A stretch of 64,000 bases of DNA from Paracentrotus lividus (GCA_940671915.1 CALNVZ010001060.1:204757-268756), one strand, 5' to 3'. Positions 11,147 through 23,924 are shown, numbered from the stretch's first letter. The notes: generated from the sequence alone by a model not told the origin. Made by a program: numbers and translations.

Positions 11147-11946
11147 TTATTACGATTTTTTTCTCCAAAGCTAGATATAATGTACCTTGCATCTCAACAA
11201 ATATGAAGCCATGATAGCTTTTAATTTAGTTATTAATTAACTTTGAAATTTGTCACACACGTGACCCACGGGTCACGTGTGTGACCAACTATGGTCATGC
11301 CTGAAAAAGGGGACTTTGTTATTTGGCCATTCTTTGAAAAGTGAACCATATGGGGACAAAATAAATGTTTTATTTTTTATTTTAAGCTGCATATTCAAAT
11401 AAAGCAATATCTGAAGTTTCATGAACTGATGTTTTCCGTGATTTATGGAATTGTTCATGCTCATTTGCATAAATTAACAAAAATGATAATTAAATGGAAA
11501 AACGGTACATAAATATATATATTTTTTAAACCTGACTCGAATGGATATGCTTACTTCCTTACTTGGATTAATGTCATTATATTATTAATATTATTTACCT
11601 CTAATCCTTTTAGTATAACCCCAAAAATAACGTTGTTAAATTGATTATATTAAGATAATCAACCCTGGAAATTAATTGCCCTCAAATGTCACACAAGGTA
11701 CCAGAAAACACAAATAGTTTATGCCCCGTCTTAAGCATGGCTTTGGTATTATTATTATTATTATTATTGCTCCAAACTGGATTTAATGTACGCTGCATCT
11801 CGCTAAATATGAATCAATGACAAGTTTTGATTTGATTATTAACTAGCAAACAACTTAGTCACACACGTGACCCACAGGGTGGGGGCGGTCATAAAGGTCT
11901 GATTATTTTCACTTTCATTGGCTGACATTGATTTATTTTAGCATTA
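11147..11946 (+). repeat. Repeat R, outer copy, left part
   Basis: It contains one full ~600-bp module (11163-11764) and the start of a second (11765 on). Each module opens with CTCCAAA-type sequence, continues through AAATATGAA and reaches a GTCACACACGTGACCC palindrome half (11252, 11858). The module is homologous to 16610-17200 and 17200-17370 in the same orientation. This is the left shoulder of the repeat that element G interrupts. No protein is encoded. Confidence 0.8.
11252..11285. repeat. 34-nt perfect palindrome with two CACGTG cores
   Basis: GTCACACACGTGACCC (11252-11267) and its exact reverse complement GGGTCACGTGTGTGAC (11270-11285) are separated by 2 nt. CACGTG is the E-box core bound by many bHLH-ZIP factors, but no binding or regulatory role is shown here. 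The same arrangement, slightly decayed, recurs at 16698-16733. Confidence 0.8.
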
Positions 11947-13665
11947 TCCCAGCAAACACAGAACTTTTTCAAAACGTTTTTTTCTAGGTCCTGTACATCT
12001 TCGTCCTAAATGAACGTTTTTAAAACGTTTATCAAACGTTAAAGTTTGGACTTCTCATTTATGTCAAAGTTAAGCTTTTTTGAGAACGTTCAAAAAATGT
12101 TTTTTGGACGTTACAAAATTGAACGTTTTGTATAGGACGTTTACAAAACGTTTGATATAGGACCTTTACAAAACGTTTGTGGACGTTTTGTACATAACGT
12201 TTACAGAACGTTTTAAATACGTCCAGTTCAATGAATCGATCAACTTAGAACTTTTAAAAACAAATACCAGAAGTGATCACTATATGTTTTCTACGTGCAA
12301 CTAAATAAAAACAAATAAAAACACAGATCACTGAAATACTATAGGGGATTTCTATATTGAAAGCGAGATTTGTTTGTTTCATTATATATGGGTATATATA
12401 GGATTCATAAAAAAAAAAAAAAAAATACATAACAATTAAATATTTTTAATGATTTTACATACTCAATTTTATTACCGGTAATTTTAAATCATTTCATATA
12501 CGACGATCTTTACACATTAACGAACGAGGATGCGCGCCGAGGATTGATCGATGACGTCATCCCAGCAAACATAGAACTTTTTTTTTCCAGAAAATTACAA
12601 AATGTAACCTTTCAATCAAAACCTTCTAATGAGACTTATTATTTTAAACGTTTTATGAACGTTTTTTATACGTCCAAATGGGACCTTATGCAAATGAGAA
12701 GGTGATTAGCATATAATACGTTAGACAGTTATAAATTCATTGTTTGGCGTTTCATTTTATTGTAATATTGTTCTGAAACACACATAAATATAAAAAAAAC
12801 TAATTCAGTATTGGAATGTACAAACATAACAAATAAATTAATAACTAACCATCACAAACGATACTTTCAATAAACTATAAATTTTCTGGAGCATCATACA
12901 GGGTTAAATCCTAATGATATCCAGTAAAGTCTACTTTAAAGCATGATTTGGATTGGAGACACCTCACTCTAAAGTGCCATTCCACAAATGGTGTCCAAGG
13001 GTTTGAGGTGCATGAAACATATTTATATTTACTATAATGTTTTCACAAGTTTTTCAGAGGTTTCCAAAGGTTTTTTTAAAGATTTTCTAGACGTTCTTAA
13101 AACGTTTTGTATTACATTTCAAGGTTTTGAAAACGTTTTAAAAACGTTTTAAGAACGTTCCAGACGTTTCTTAAAGGTTTTCTGCATGTTCTAACAACAT
13201 CCACAATATATTTAAAACCTTTTTAAAAGGTTATCTTTACGTCTAGAGCTTCCGAAAGGTTTTTAAAGGTTTTTTATTGGTTCTTTTAACGTTTAAAAAA
13301 CGTTTTTAAAAACGTCCAATAAAACATTTTTAAAACGTCTAAAACCTACCACATTTGGACGTCCATAAAACATTTTATAAAACGTCCAAAAACCAATTCG
13401 GAACGTTTTAAAAACGTTTTAGAACGTTTTTAGAACGTTTTCAAAAGGTTTTCTGTACGTCTCCAGCTTCCAAAAGGTTTTAAAAGTTTTTTTTTTGGTT
13501 CTTTTAACGTTTAAGAAACGTTCTTTAAACGTCCAATAAAACGTTTTTAAAACGTCTAAAACCTACTACATTTTGATGTCCATAAAACGTTTTCTACAAA
13601 ACTTCCAAAAAACCAATTTGGAACGTTTTAAAAACGTTTATAAAACGTCCGTTTGTTAGTTGGGA
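11947..13665. mobile_element. AACGTT-rich DNA transposon, non-coding
   Basis: The ends are TCCCAGCAAAC (11947) and GTTTGTTAGTTGGGA (to 13665), flanked by TTA at 11944-11946 and 13666-13668. The homologous uninterrupted site lies at about 17369-17377 in the inner R copy, which makes the boundaries secure. The interior holds dozens of AACGTT, ACGTTTT and ACGTCC words. A second TCCCAGCAAACATAG terminus at about 12554 suggests a nested or tandem copy. A 3-bp TTA duplication would suit Harbinger-type elements, but no transposase is present and the class is unproven. Confidence 0.75.
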
Positions 13666-13804
13666 TTATGCTTCAAAATGGTTGTGCAATAATTTTTGCA
13701 AAAAACAAAACAAAAACAAAACAAACAAACAAACGAAACAAAGGGGCGAAAAAATAAAGAAATACATAAGAAATTCATAAAACAATGAAATACACAAGAA
13801 ATTT
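13666..13804 (+). repeat. Repeat R, outer copy, segment left of element G
   Basis: Homologous to about 17373-17514 of the inner copy, including the run of CAAA repeats and AAATACATAAGAAATTCATAAA. It ends with AAATTT (13799-13804), the left target duplication of G. Confidence 0.8.
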
Positions 13805-14595
13805 AATCAAGGTACTATCAGATAATTCGTTTTCCTGTTTTGAAAACGAAAAAAGCAAAAACGGAATATTGATCAAAAACTGTTTCTGATTTGGTGAAAA
13901 ATAAAAAAAAAAAAAAAGAAAAAAGAAAATATGTAAAATCAGAAAATTGAAAAACGAACCGTTTTTTTTTTCGTTTTACAGTCTTTTAATATTTCGTTTT
14001 TCTATTCTGTTGTTGAAAATAAGAAAACACTCTGAACTCGATGAACATTTCGTTTTTCGTTTTTTTCCGTTTTCGTTCTGATGAAACGAAACGAAATATT
14101 GAACTCGTTTCCTTTTTTCGTTTTATCCTTTTGCGATCACGAAACGCAATATTGAAGCCTGCCCTCTACGTTAGTTTGTGCACAATGGGAGGAGCCAGAA
14201 CAGAGACATTCCAAAGGGAAGAGAGGACACTCGTATACCGAGCAATGTAACGCTCTAATTCATTATGTATTCAACATATTATGCAGCTAATGAGTGGCTT
14301 TTAAAAGTACATATGGAAATGTGCGTCCTTATCCGCTACTGCAGACCCGATATTTTTTTCCCCTACGTCTCGCCAGACCGTGCGAGCAAAAAGGTACATC
14401 AATTTTGTACACGTCACGTTTACCAAGCGATTAGGGGGGGGGCCTCTCTCCCTTAGTATTTATTTATGTTATGCCTTTTAAACAGTCGCGTATCCATGAT
14501 TTCGCACCCTGGGGGCCAGACGTGATTTTGGTGCCCCTGGTTCCTTTTCTTTTTAAATGGCGCCCCCCCCCCTCCAGGCAAACATAGGCCTGCGA
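13805..14595 (+). repeat. Left terminal inverted repeat of G
   Basis: Near-identical in inverse orientation to 32165-33099 apart from a few insertions in the right arm. The outer 300 bp are dominated by CGTTTT/AAACGAAA words. The inner part carries the phrase TACGTTAGTTTGTGCACAAT and ends at poly-C and CAGGCAAACATAG. Confidence 0.8.
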
Positions 14596-15304
14596 ATGAC
14601 GAAACTGTCCATTTGGGAGGATCATACCCCTTTATAGAATCTCCATCAATTCCCTTCTCCAAGCATAATTAACCACAGCCACCACAGCAGGCTATCTCCT
14701 TATCTAACAGCTGTTTTCTGACCTCGGTCTGGACAGCCACAGCTAATCAGGGGGCCAAATAATGCCTGTTTGAAGTGTGTATACAAAATACACGCCTGTG
14801 TCAGAGCAGTGAGTTGGGAGGACAAAATATACACGGCGTGTATTCAAGTGTATCCAACCTAAATTCACCTGTCTCTCACTCTCTCTCACTCTCTCTCTCT
14901 CTCTCTTCCTCTCTGGCTTGCCATCATTTTTATTTTCTTATTTCCTTATTTCGGGGTCGATTTTTTTTCGTCCGAAATTGAAAACGAATTAACATTGGAT
15001 TTCTATATATAATATGCATGTGAAAACTTGAAATAAATCAAATACAATCATTTTATTCCGAAGGGCCTACTCATAGGCAGAGCAACTATTACGTAATATC
15101 ACAGCTGTTGTTTATCATTTAACCCTGGCTCAACAGTCAAGCTGGCCTGTGGAGTTGTAAAATTTGATAACAGGGATCATCTGGCGATGCAAGGTCGATA
15201 GTGCTTGGAAATAGTTTCAAATGAGGATTTTTGATAAGGGGGTATGGGACCTGAATTTGGACTCATATCTCAGGTAGGCTTGCAAACGATGAGTTGACGT
15301 AATG
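14596..15304. other. Insertion in the left arm of G, no gene
   Basis: About 700 bp present in the left arm but absent from the right arm of G. It contains a (CT)n run near 14878-14910 and otherwise unique-looking sequence. No clear target duplication was found at the two junctions, so insertion here and deletion in the right arm are both possible. Confidence 0.5.
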
Positions 15305-15612
15305 ATGCATTTTGAAGGATTTCAGAGAAGCATTTATCTGAAACCCCTTTGAAAGTTAAATACTTTTGGGGGATTTAATTAAGCCTACATGAAAACAAAA
15401 CATTTAAAGCCCTTTAAATTCACGTTGGTCGAGCGAAAAGGGGTGGGGGAGGGGGTAGGTAGACATGCTTTTTGTAGGGCCATCGGCAATCCAAAAGCTC
15501 GTCACCCCTAAAGGTAGGGGTAAGGCATTACTTGGGTTGGTCATCGATCATGCATCTTAAATACGCGCGTATTCTGGGGGGGGGGGGGCTTTCGCCCGGG
15601 CGCGCAGGGGGT
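15305..15612 (+). repeat. Inner part of the left arm of G
   Basis: Inverse homology to 31855-32160, including AATTCACGTTGGTCGAGCG, a poly-G run and the GATCGATGACCAACC region. It abuts the Q1 repeat. Confidence 0.75.
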
Positions 15613-16152
15613 ATAAAAAGTAGTCCTCTCTAGGATGCTTGTATGGACCCTAACCAACATCGCTAGGGCGGACTACTCCTCAGATCAGCTGCAGGAGGGT
15701 CCCTACAGGTGGGGGCGTCCAAAATAGCCGTCCCTTTTACAAAAATTTGTATTTTGAACAAAAATGGTTAAAGCAAAGTTTCAAATACATTGAGTTTGGT
15801 ATCAGATTTAAAGATAATAAAATCTCCTACAATTTGGTATTAGTTTGAATAAGAATTATATTCAGCAAAGGTAAAATTTTGAGCATTAAACTTGATTTTT
15901 CATGTTTATCAAAACATTAATTTTTATCTATTTATTGTTTTTACTCGTGTAATAATCATGTCAAGACCTGAAGCGCGAAACTTTTCAGAAATGTGCCTCA
16001 ACGTATGAACAAGAGTATGTGAAAAAGAAAAAAGTAATACGCTTTTCCAATAAAAAGATATAAGGCTATAAAATTACAACTGCAATATAGGGAAAAACGA
16101 CGTTTTTGCCCCATTTATGTGGAAAACCCATACATATATGTGTAATACTAGG
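15611..16152 (+). repeat. Repeat Q, copy 1
   Basis: A ~540-bp repeat opening TATAAAAAGTAGTCCT, with ATCAGCTGCAGGAGGGTC inside and ending near TTTTGCCCCATTTATGTGG. It is homologous in the same direction to 19335-19875 and in the inverse direction to 27890-28466. Fragments lie at 28980-29075 and 30725-30795. Nothing is encoded. Confidence 0.7.
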
Positions 16153-18391
16153 GATGGCCAAACAAAAGCAAAAACCACTAAAGGGCGATTCTTTGAAAAG
16201 TGAACCTTTTTGGGAAAAAATAAAGTTTGTCCTTTTTGTTTTTAAGCTGCACATTCATTTAAATCATTGTCTGAAGTTTCATGAAATGCATTTTTATCTT
16301 AATTTTACAAATTTTTCATGCTCATTGCATAAATTAACATGCAAAAATTTTGAATAGAAAAATGGTACGTAAAAATATCATTTGTTTGACCCTGACTTGA
16401 TTGTATATGCTGGTCTCCTTACTTTGATTATTGTCATTATACCTTTTTAACTTCATTCCTTTAAATTTAAATGAAAAATAATGGTGTTGAATTGATTGTT
16501 TTAAAGATAATTAACTAAAGAAATCAGTTGCCATCAAATGTCACACAGTGACCAAAAACACGAAAAGTTAACGCCCCCGAAAACATGGTTCCATTTTTAT
16601 TACAATTTTTCTCCAAAGCTAGATATTAATTGCCTTGCATCTCACCAAATATGAAGCCATGATAGCTTTTAATTTAGTTATTAATTAACTTGAATTGGTC
16701 ACATCACGTGCCCCACGGGTCACGTGTGTGACCAACTATGGTCATGCCTTAAAAAAAGGGGACCAGGCTATTTCGCCATTCTTTTGAAAAGTGAACCTTT
16801 TGGGGACAAATAAATGTTTGCTTTTTGATTTGTAGCTGCATATTCAAATGAGCAATGTCTGAAGTTTCATGAACTGATGTTTTTCGTGATTTTTTGCAAT
16901 TGTTCATGCTCATTTGGCATAAATTAATCTAAAAGGGATAATTAAATGGGAAAACGGTAAATAATCATTTTTTTTAACCCTGACTGGAATGGATATTGAG
17001 ACTTCTTACTTGGATTACTGTCATTATATTATTATTTACCTCTATTTTTTTAATCTAACCCCAATATGTTGTTCAAATTGATTATATTAAGATAATCAAT
17101 CCTGGAAATGAACTGCCTCAAAATGCCACACACAAGTAACCAGAAAACACAAAAGTTTATGCCCCGTCTTAACCATGGCTCTGGTATTATCATAATTTTT
17201 TTCACGCTAGTTTAATGTACTTGCATCTCACTAAATATGAATCCATGACAAGTTTTAATTTGATTATTAATTAGCAACAAATTGGGGTCAACACGTGACC
17301 CGCTGGGTGGGGGCGGTCATAATTCTGATTATTTTCAACTTTCATTGGCTGAAATTAATTAATTTAGGCATTATTATGCTCCAAGAATGGTTTTGCAATA
17401 ATTTTTGCGACAAAAAAACAACAAAAAAAAAAACAAACAAACAAACAAAAGGTCGAAAAACCAAGAAATACATAAGAAATTCATAAACAATGAATATAAC
17501 ACAAGTAATTTCATTCGATATCAATTTTTTTTCCAAGTACAATGGTTAGGAATCTAAGATTATGCAACAAAATTAGCAATTCCAGAAGCTGTAGTTTTGT
17601 CAATTAGAAAAAAATTATGATTTCAATGCAATGCATAAATTAGCATAATTAATTCATATAAAATAATTTATTATTATTATGGAAAATTAACAATGCCTTC
17701 TTGTAGTTATATCACACACTACCATCGTGCAAATTTTCGCGGCGTGCTTCGCGCGAATCACAGCCAAGATCTTTTAGGGGCATCATGGCCCCCCTCCCTT
17801 ACCCGCCCTCCCCCAGTCTTGACAGCTACCAAACACCCCATTGACTGACTAGGGTTGAGTTCATAAAATTTTTACCACAGCGGATATAGTTATTGCTCAA
17901 ATGTACTTTTTGCATAATACATATATATCATTTTTCTGTACAATTGCCATAGTCACACACGTGACCACTAAAGTGTCACAGAAAGTTGCCCGGCATCACG
18001 ATATAAACTAATAGATAAAAAAGAAATTTCCAGAGATATCTCCTATCTCAGTGGTACTTTTTTGGGTTAACAGGTCCATAATGCATGTCTCACAGCAATA
18101 AGAACATTTCATACATTTTAAAAACTCACAGGAATTGTCAAATGAAATTGAACTTTTCAAAATCATGCTGTTCTGTGAAGTCACCATACACACGGTGACC
18201 CACTTCTTTTGACCTCTGACCTTGAACATGCATATTGTAAATATCAAAAATATTTACAAATGATAGCCAATAATATATTAGCATGATATAAACATTAAAT
18301 CAGTAATTTTTTAAAATTGTTAGAGTTATAGCCAATTAAAGTCAAGATTTTGCATAATTTCGGTCACACACGTGACCAAGAATGGTCCTAA
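16153..18391 (+). repeat. Repeat R, inner unsplit copy
   Basis: A partial module (16153-16600), a full module (16610-17200), a third partial module (17200-17540) and a distal part with CACGTG motifs at about 17287, 17952 and 18362. The stretch 16600-18391 is collinear with the outer copy once the outer copy's four insertions are removed. It retains the uninterrupted sites for the AACGTT element (17369-17377), G (17508-17513), the GGGAGACC element (GTA, 17537-17539) and the element at 34373-35174. Confidence 0.8.
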
Positions 18392-19299
18392 AACGGTTTC
18401 CACTTCACTGTATGGATGTAGTCACCCATGCATTTACAATGCAAACAATAAACCATACACTGCCTACTCAATAATACACAGGCAGAGAAACAGCAAAATT
18501 TTCAATAAAAAAAAAACAGCTTTCGAAATTGTCTTTTGGCCAGTGGTAAATATCCATTATTTTTTATTCCTGATCGGTCATTTTCTTCCTTAGAAAATAC
18601 CTCACCAGAAGATCAATTTCCCCCGTTGGAAAAATTGATATAAAAAGACTACAGCGTGTTCAAAGTGATGCTTCTGTGTGATGTGTGTTATGACTGGAAT
18701 TTCTCATGATTGGAATAGATTCAGAGAAGGAGAAGTAGATAGTTATAAAATTTCACTATTTTTTAACAAAAAGTGTATTGGGGTGAAAAACAAAGAACAA
18801 TGTTTACCACTGGCCATTTAAGTTTTAAGATTACTCTACCCTGTCTAACACTCATCTCTGAGCCACACCACCATGAAATAGCCCATTGTCTAGGGTGTTC
18901 CTATTGTAACATGCCCTATGGAGTATTTTTCCAATGTGGTCATATTGGATCACATACGGTAACATGTACTGCCATAAATGGTATCTTTGTATAATCTTCT
19001 CAATTGTGTTACAATAATCTCAGTTCATGTTGATACACACATAGAAAATGTTTGGTATGATTTGTTTTAATGAATCAAAGACAAAAGAACCATAAACTGA
19101 GCTTTTATTGCATTTTCTGGCTTTGTTTGAAACTTGTAAAAGTGTTCTAGCAGCTCATTGGTAATCTGAGACACTCGTTGGGTCATATCTTTGAAACGGA
19201 ACTTCCAATTTGATAATTCAAGTACCAAAATGTTTCTTTTAAAATGCTCTAGCAAAAAGGCCTATTTCACGGCGTGATCTAACAATTATTACATGATAC
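18392..19299. other. Unassigned interior of G
   Basis: No gene and no clear repeat partner in the window. Short open frames here (for example 18773-18994) have no features of known families and no splice context. Confidence 0.5.
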
Positions 19300-20190
19300 T
19301 TAGGGAGCAAGTAGGGTGGACCTGACATGTCGAGATATAAAAAGTTGTCCTATCTACGATGGTTGTATGGACCCTAACTAACATCGCTAGGGCGGACAAC
19401 TATTCAGATCAGCTGCAGGAGGGTCCCTACAGGTGGGGGCGTCCAAAATAGCCGCCCCTTTTACAATAATTAGTATTCTGACCACAACTGGTTGAAGAAA
19501 AGTTTTAAATACGTTGAGTTTGGTATCAAATTAAAGATGATGAAATTTTCTACAATTTTGTATTATTTTTAATAGTAATAATATTCTGTAAGGGTAAATT
19601 TTAAGTGTTAAAGTTGATTTTTGTCATTTTTTTTCAAAAATTATTTTTTTTTATCTTTTTATTGTTTTACCTCATGTAATAATCATAGTCACTTTTCAGA
19701 AATGTGCCCATATGCATGGACAATATTATGTGAAAAAGACAAAGAAATTCCCCCTTTCAATAAAAAGATATAACGCCATAATGTTATGAATGCAGTATAC
19801 GGAAAAAACAACGTTTTTGCCCATTTATGCGGAAAACGTATACATACACGTGTTATACCTTATTACAGCACGTGCATATGTATTTCAAGGCGTGATCTAA
19901 CAATTTTATGAATAAAATTTAAAGTTTTCATGAGGGTTAATAAACAACGCTGTGCTATGATGGACAACTCATCTAGTCTATTATGAACGGCGATGGGGTC
20001 TAGGGTACAGGGCCCATGGGGGGGGGGGGCGGAAAGTGTAAATTTTTAGTACAGTACACATAAATGTTGGATATTATTATTTGTTGTTGTTGTTGTTGTT
20101 GTTGCTCTAGCCACATCATTTTTCTCCGGCTTTGTTTTATTTTTTTCCCCCTGTTTTCACTTTTTCAGGAACCAGGATATATTTTAGTCG
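19300..20190 (+). repeat. Repeat Q, copy 2, with flanking arm of an internal inverted repeat
   Basis: 19335-19875 repeats Q1. The longer stretch 19335-20190 is inverted against 27640-28466. 19300-19356 matches the inverse of 31584-31640 and preserves the empty TA site (19355-19356) of the miniature element at 30798-31582. A short (GTT)n run lies near 20082-20105. Confidence 0.7.
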
Positions 20191-20219
20191 TTCCCCAAAA
20201 CGAAATGCGTTTGATGTGT

Positions 20220-20705
20220 AGAGTTGTTATTGTTACTTCCCAAATATGTAATTTCCAATCTCAGCAAAACATAAATAACAAAGAAAAATAAACGATAGTT
20301 ACCGTTTATAGCCCTGTTATGAAGGCTGAATTAAATTTTAGCAAAAAAAGAGATAACAATTAATGGTTTAAAGTGTTTTGCTTTCTTTTGTTTTTAGCAT
20401 ATACTGTGAAATAAAATATTTCATTTTTTTTACCAGCAACGCTTTTTACTTCAACCTGTCAACTCCTCCCCTGTGCAATGCAAGCGACCTAAACCTTAAA
20501 CCTAGACTTAACTTGAGACCAATCAACCCTATATATATATATATGGGATGATTGTATAGACTCAAACAAATATTTCTCGGAATGTTTCGATAGGCCAGCT
20601 GGAGAAGGGTGCATACAAGCGACAAAGTGGAGGGGCAGGGGGTACAGTGCAACCCACTTTTTCAGGCACCACAAATGTGCCTTTTTCAATAGTAATATAT
20701 AGTGT
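20220..20705 (-). repeat. Left arm of internal inverted repeat S
   Basis: 20220-20540 is inverted against 24120-24460 (shared words CTTTTTACTTCAACCTGTCA and CCTAAACCTTAAACC). 20540-20705 is inverted against 23385-23560 (shared CAGGCCACC-type and TTGCACTGTA words). The (TTA)n array at 23631 separates the two pieces of the right arm. Nothing is encoded. Confidence 0.65.
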
Positions 20706-21626
20706 CCCTTTTTAAAAGTTAAAAGTGCTCCTTTTTTAATTTATTTTAAATTTATTGTTCTTTTAGTTAAATCGATATTTCTGGGGACAGGCTAAGGTCT
20801 CTTGTCTAGGAGAGGGGTTGAAGTAAAAAACGAGATTGGTGAAATTTCGGAATATTTTATTCCTCTTTTATGCTGAAAACAAAATAATAAAAAACCACCT
20901 ATAACCCTTAAATATCATTATTTTCCCCTTAAATTCTGTTTAGCCTTGATGACAAGGCTATAAATAATCATTATTGATAATATTTTATTTTGATTTATGT
21001 TTAGTTGAGATTTTACAATACAATTTAGGGAAGATAGAAATTTCAAATGAATGTTGAACTCAATCAAAATACATTTTGACCCCTCCCTTAAACCAAAAAA
21101 GTCGAGCCTGTAACCATAAATCTACATTTAATTTAATGAACAATTACAAATCTCCACCTCAGACGTGTTTCCTTTGGGTAGGATTGAGGGGGCCTTGGTG
21201 GGTCGCGTGAACAAAAAGGGCCCCCAAAATAAGAAAAAATGACGAAAATGGCCATCTTCTGGGGATGACAAACTTTTTTGAAGAAAAAACCCCGGGAAGG
21301 GTTGAGGGATCGTCAAAGATATACCCTAACCCAGGATCCCAAAAAGTGAAAGCGGTGACTAACACATTTAAGAAATTAATGACGGAGCAACACACTGTCG
21401 CTTGAGCCAGAAAAAAATATTCCACCTTTATGACGAACAGTGTATCAAGCGGTGGGGGGGGGGGTTTTTCAACCCCTAGACAACCCCCCCCCCCCGGTTA
21501 CTGGCCTGCCTCCTAAATTCTTTAAGTTTTTTATTTGTCTTTTGCAATTTCCTACCTTTTTTTTAAATTGAATTGAATTTTCTTCCCCTTATCATCCCCT
21601 TTCTTTCCCTTCCTCCTCTTTTCTTT

Positions 21627-21660
<34 letters not shown>

Positions 21661-21780
21661 CCCTTTTTTGCCTACTGTATCCGATATGGGGTGGCATGGC
21701 AGCGTGCCCCAAGACATGTTTCATCCACGTGATACATAAATCCCTGACAAAATTATTATTGAGAGACACCCTGTACAAAT
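20706..21780. repeat. Direct copy of S plus spacer
   Basis: 20790-21280 runs in the same direction as 24180-24690 (shared AGGGGTTGAAGTAAAAA and GTTTAGTTGAGATT-like words). From 21281 to 21780 there are poly-G, poly-C and T-rich runs with no gene. Overlapping short frames in this part are homopolymer products. Confidence 0.55.
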
Positions 21781-21791
21781 ACTTTCCTATA

Positions 21792-22857
21792 CAGTGTGTT
21801 CCTAAAAAAGGGTAATCGAAGTTCAAAGGTCAGTCATTTCAAAATTATACGGTTTATTTTTGTGATTTGTTTACTAAAATATTAAGTAACTCATGAGCTT
21901 TAATTTGAGACATTGCTTACGTCTAAACTGTAATGGGTCACAGAGTTAGGCCCCCATGAAGGTGATAGGTACTAAACCCATTTTTTCCAAGTTTTTCGTT
22001 TTTTAGGGTATTAAACCTACTATCTATAATTTTTTTGTTTCATAATTTTGGGGGGTTTTGTCAAACAAATTTTCAGTGAAATGCAATCTCATTTGTCAAC
22101 GGACCTATCTCAATGGCAATGAGAGGGGTTCGCCATTATTAGTCGCTTGAGTCGTGGAGACGTCGTGGTGACGTCTCCTGAGACTTCAGGCTGTCGAGGG
22201 AAATTGGAACAAAAGTCAAACATGTTCAATCTTTTAGTAGACTTCTTTAAAACGCCAGCAAGTAAACATAATTAGCCTGTTCGATTTCTCTTAATCGTTA
22301 GCAAGTTCCGACAACGTCTCTGCGACGTCGTGGATACTTAAGGGATGTCGCGGCAACCGTCCGCAAAGATGTCAAAGAGACTTGCTCGCATATTGAAGAA
22401 GTCTACTAAAAGATTGGACATGTTTGACATTTGTTTGATTTTTCTCGCGACTTCTTGCAGAATCAAGAGACCTCTCCGAGCGACCTCTCCGAGACTCAAG
22501 AAATTCATGCATAATCAAGAACCCATGTCATTACCATTGCGATAGCTCCTTTGACAAATGAGATTGCATTTCATTGAAGCTTTGTATGACAAAACCCCCA
22601 AAACTATGAAACCAAAATTTTATAAAATCTTGGTTTCATACCCTAAAAACAAAAAACTTGGAAAAATGGGTTTTGTACCTCTCATCTTTAAAGGACCCTT
22701 ACTCTGTGACCCATTACAGTTTGGACGTAAGCAATGTTTCAAATTAAAGCTGATGAGTTACTTAATATTTTAGTAAACAAATCACAAAAATAAACCATAT
22801 ACCTTTGAAATTTATGACCTTTGAACTTCGATTACCTTTTTTGTTAGAAACACACTG
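21792..22857. mobile_element. 1.07-kb hairpin element, TA-flanked
   Basis: The ends CAGTGTGTTCCTAA and CAGTGTGTTTCTAA (inverse) are flanked by TA at 21790-21791 and 22858-22859. The inverted arms do not stop after a short terminus but run about 500 bp each (21792 to about 22285 against about 22360-22857). Nearly the whole element is therefore one imperfect palindrome with a loop of about 75 nt. TA target and CAGT start suit Tc1/mariner. No transposase is present. A transcript of this element would fold into a long double-stranded RNA. Confidence 0.85.
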
Positions 22858-22865
22858 TATATTCC

Positions 22866-23113
22866 TGTCGTTCTCGTGGGCTTGTTTTGGATAGGGTCTG
22901 CCTTGTGAGCTCAATTTCTGCACTTTCGGTCTAGTGGGCTGTTTCAGTACTGTCGGCCTCATGTGTCTAGTTTGCCTAATTTCGGTCTTGTGGGTCAACT
23001 TTGTGTATTTTCGGTCTCGTGAACCTCTTTGCTCTTGATAGGCCTTTATTTGCTAGTGTCAGTCTTATGAGCCTTCTTTGTCTATAGTCTTATTGGCCGT
23101 CGGTCTCGTGGGG
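22866..23113 (+). repeat. Degenerate minisatellite of GGTCTCGTGGG type
   Basis: About eight diverged units of 20-45 bp, each with a core like TCGGTCTCGTGGGC separated by T-rich spacers. It starts immediately after the hairpin element. Unit length is irregular, so it is old. Confidence 0.6.
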
Positions 23114-23384
23114 TGACCCCTTTCAAATATATTTGTCTGTAGCAGCAGGTTCTAGGGGTTCGAAAGCCCCCCCCCCCAACGTTAGATATATTTGTCTCTA
23201 GCAGCAGGCGGAAGTTTGTTTAATTTAAACAATATTTTGCTTAATACCTCTTAATGTGAGGTTGAGAGAAATTTGGGGTTTAAAAATAAATTAAAAATGG
23301 GCACATTCTAGTATCAAAGTGCCATATTTTAGAGAGAAAATTTTGCAACTTTATGTTTAGTAAAAAAAAGAGCACTTTTACCTT
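23114..23384. other. Spacer between minisatellite and repeat S
   Basis: It contains a poly-C run near 23167 and a repeated TATATTTGTCT(G/C)TAGCAGCAGG phrase (about 23129 and 23188). No gene. Confidence 0.5.
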
Positions 23385-23630
23385 TAAAAAAGGGACACGA
23401 TATATAACTATTGAAAGAGGCACATTTGTGGTGCCTGAAAAAGTGGGTTGCACTGTATCCCCTGCCCCGCCACTGTGTTGCTTGCATATACCCTTCTCCA
23501 GCTGGCCTATCGAAACAATCCGAGAAATATTGGTTTGAGTCTATACAATCATCCCATATAAGCTTTCCACGAAAACCTATGATTTATTTTGTAAATATAT
23601 CCACAATACGCTATTGGTCGTAAAGGTGGG

Positions 23631-23924
<294 letters not shown>

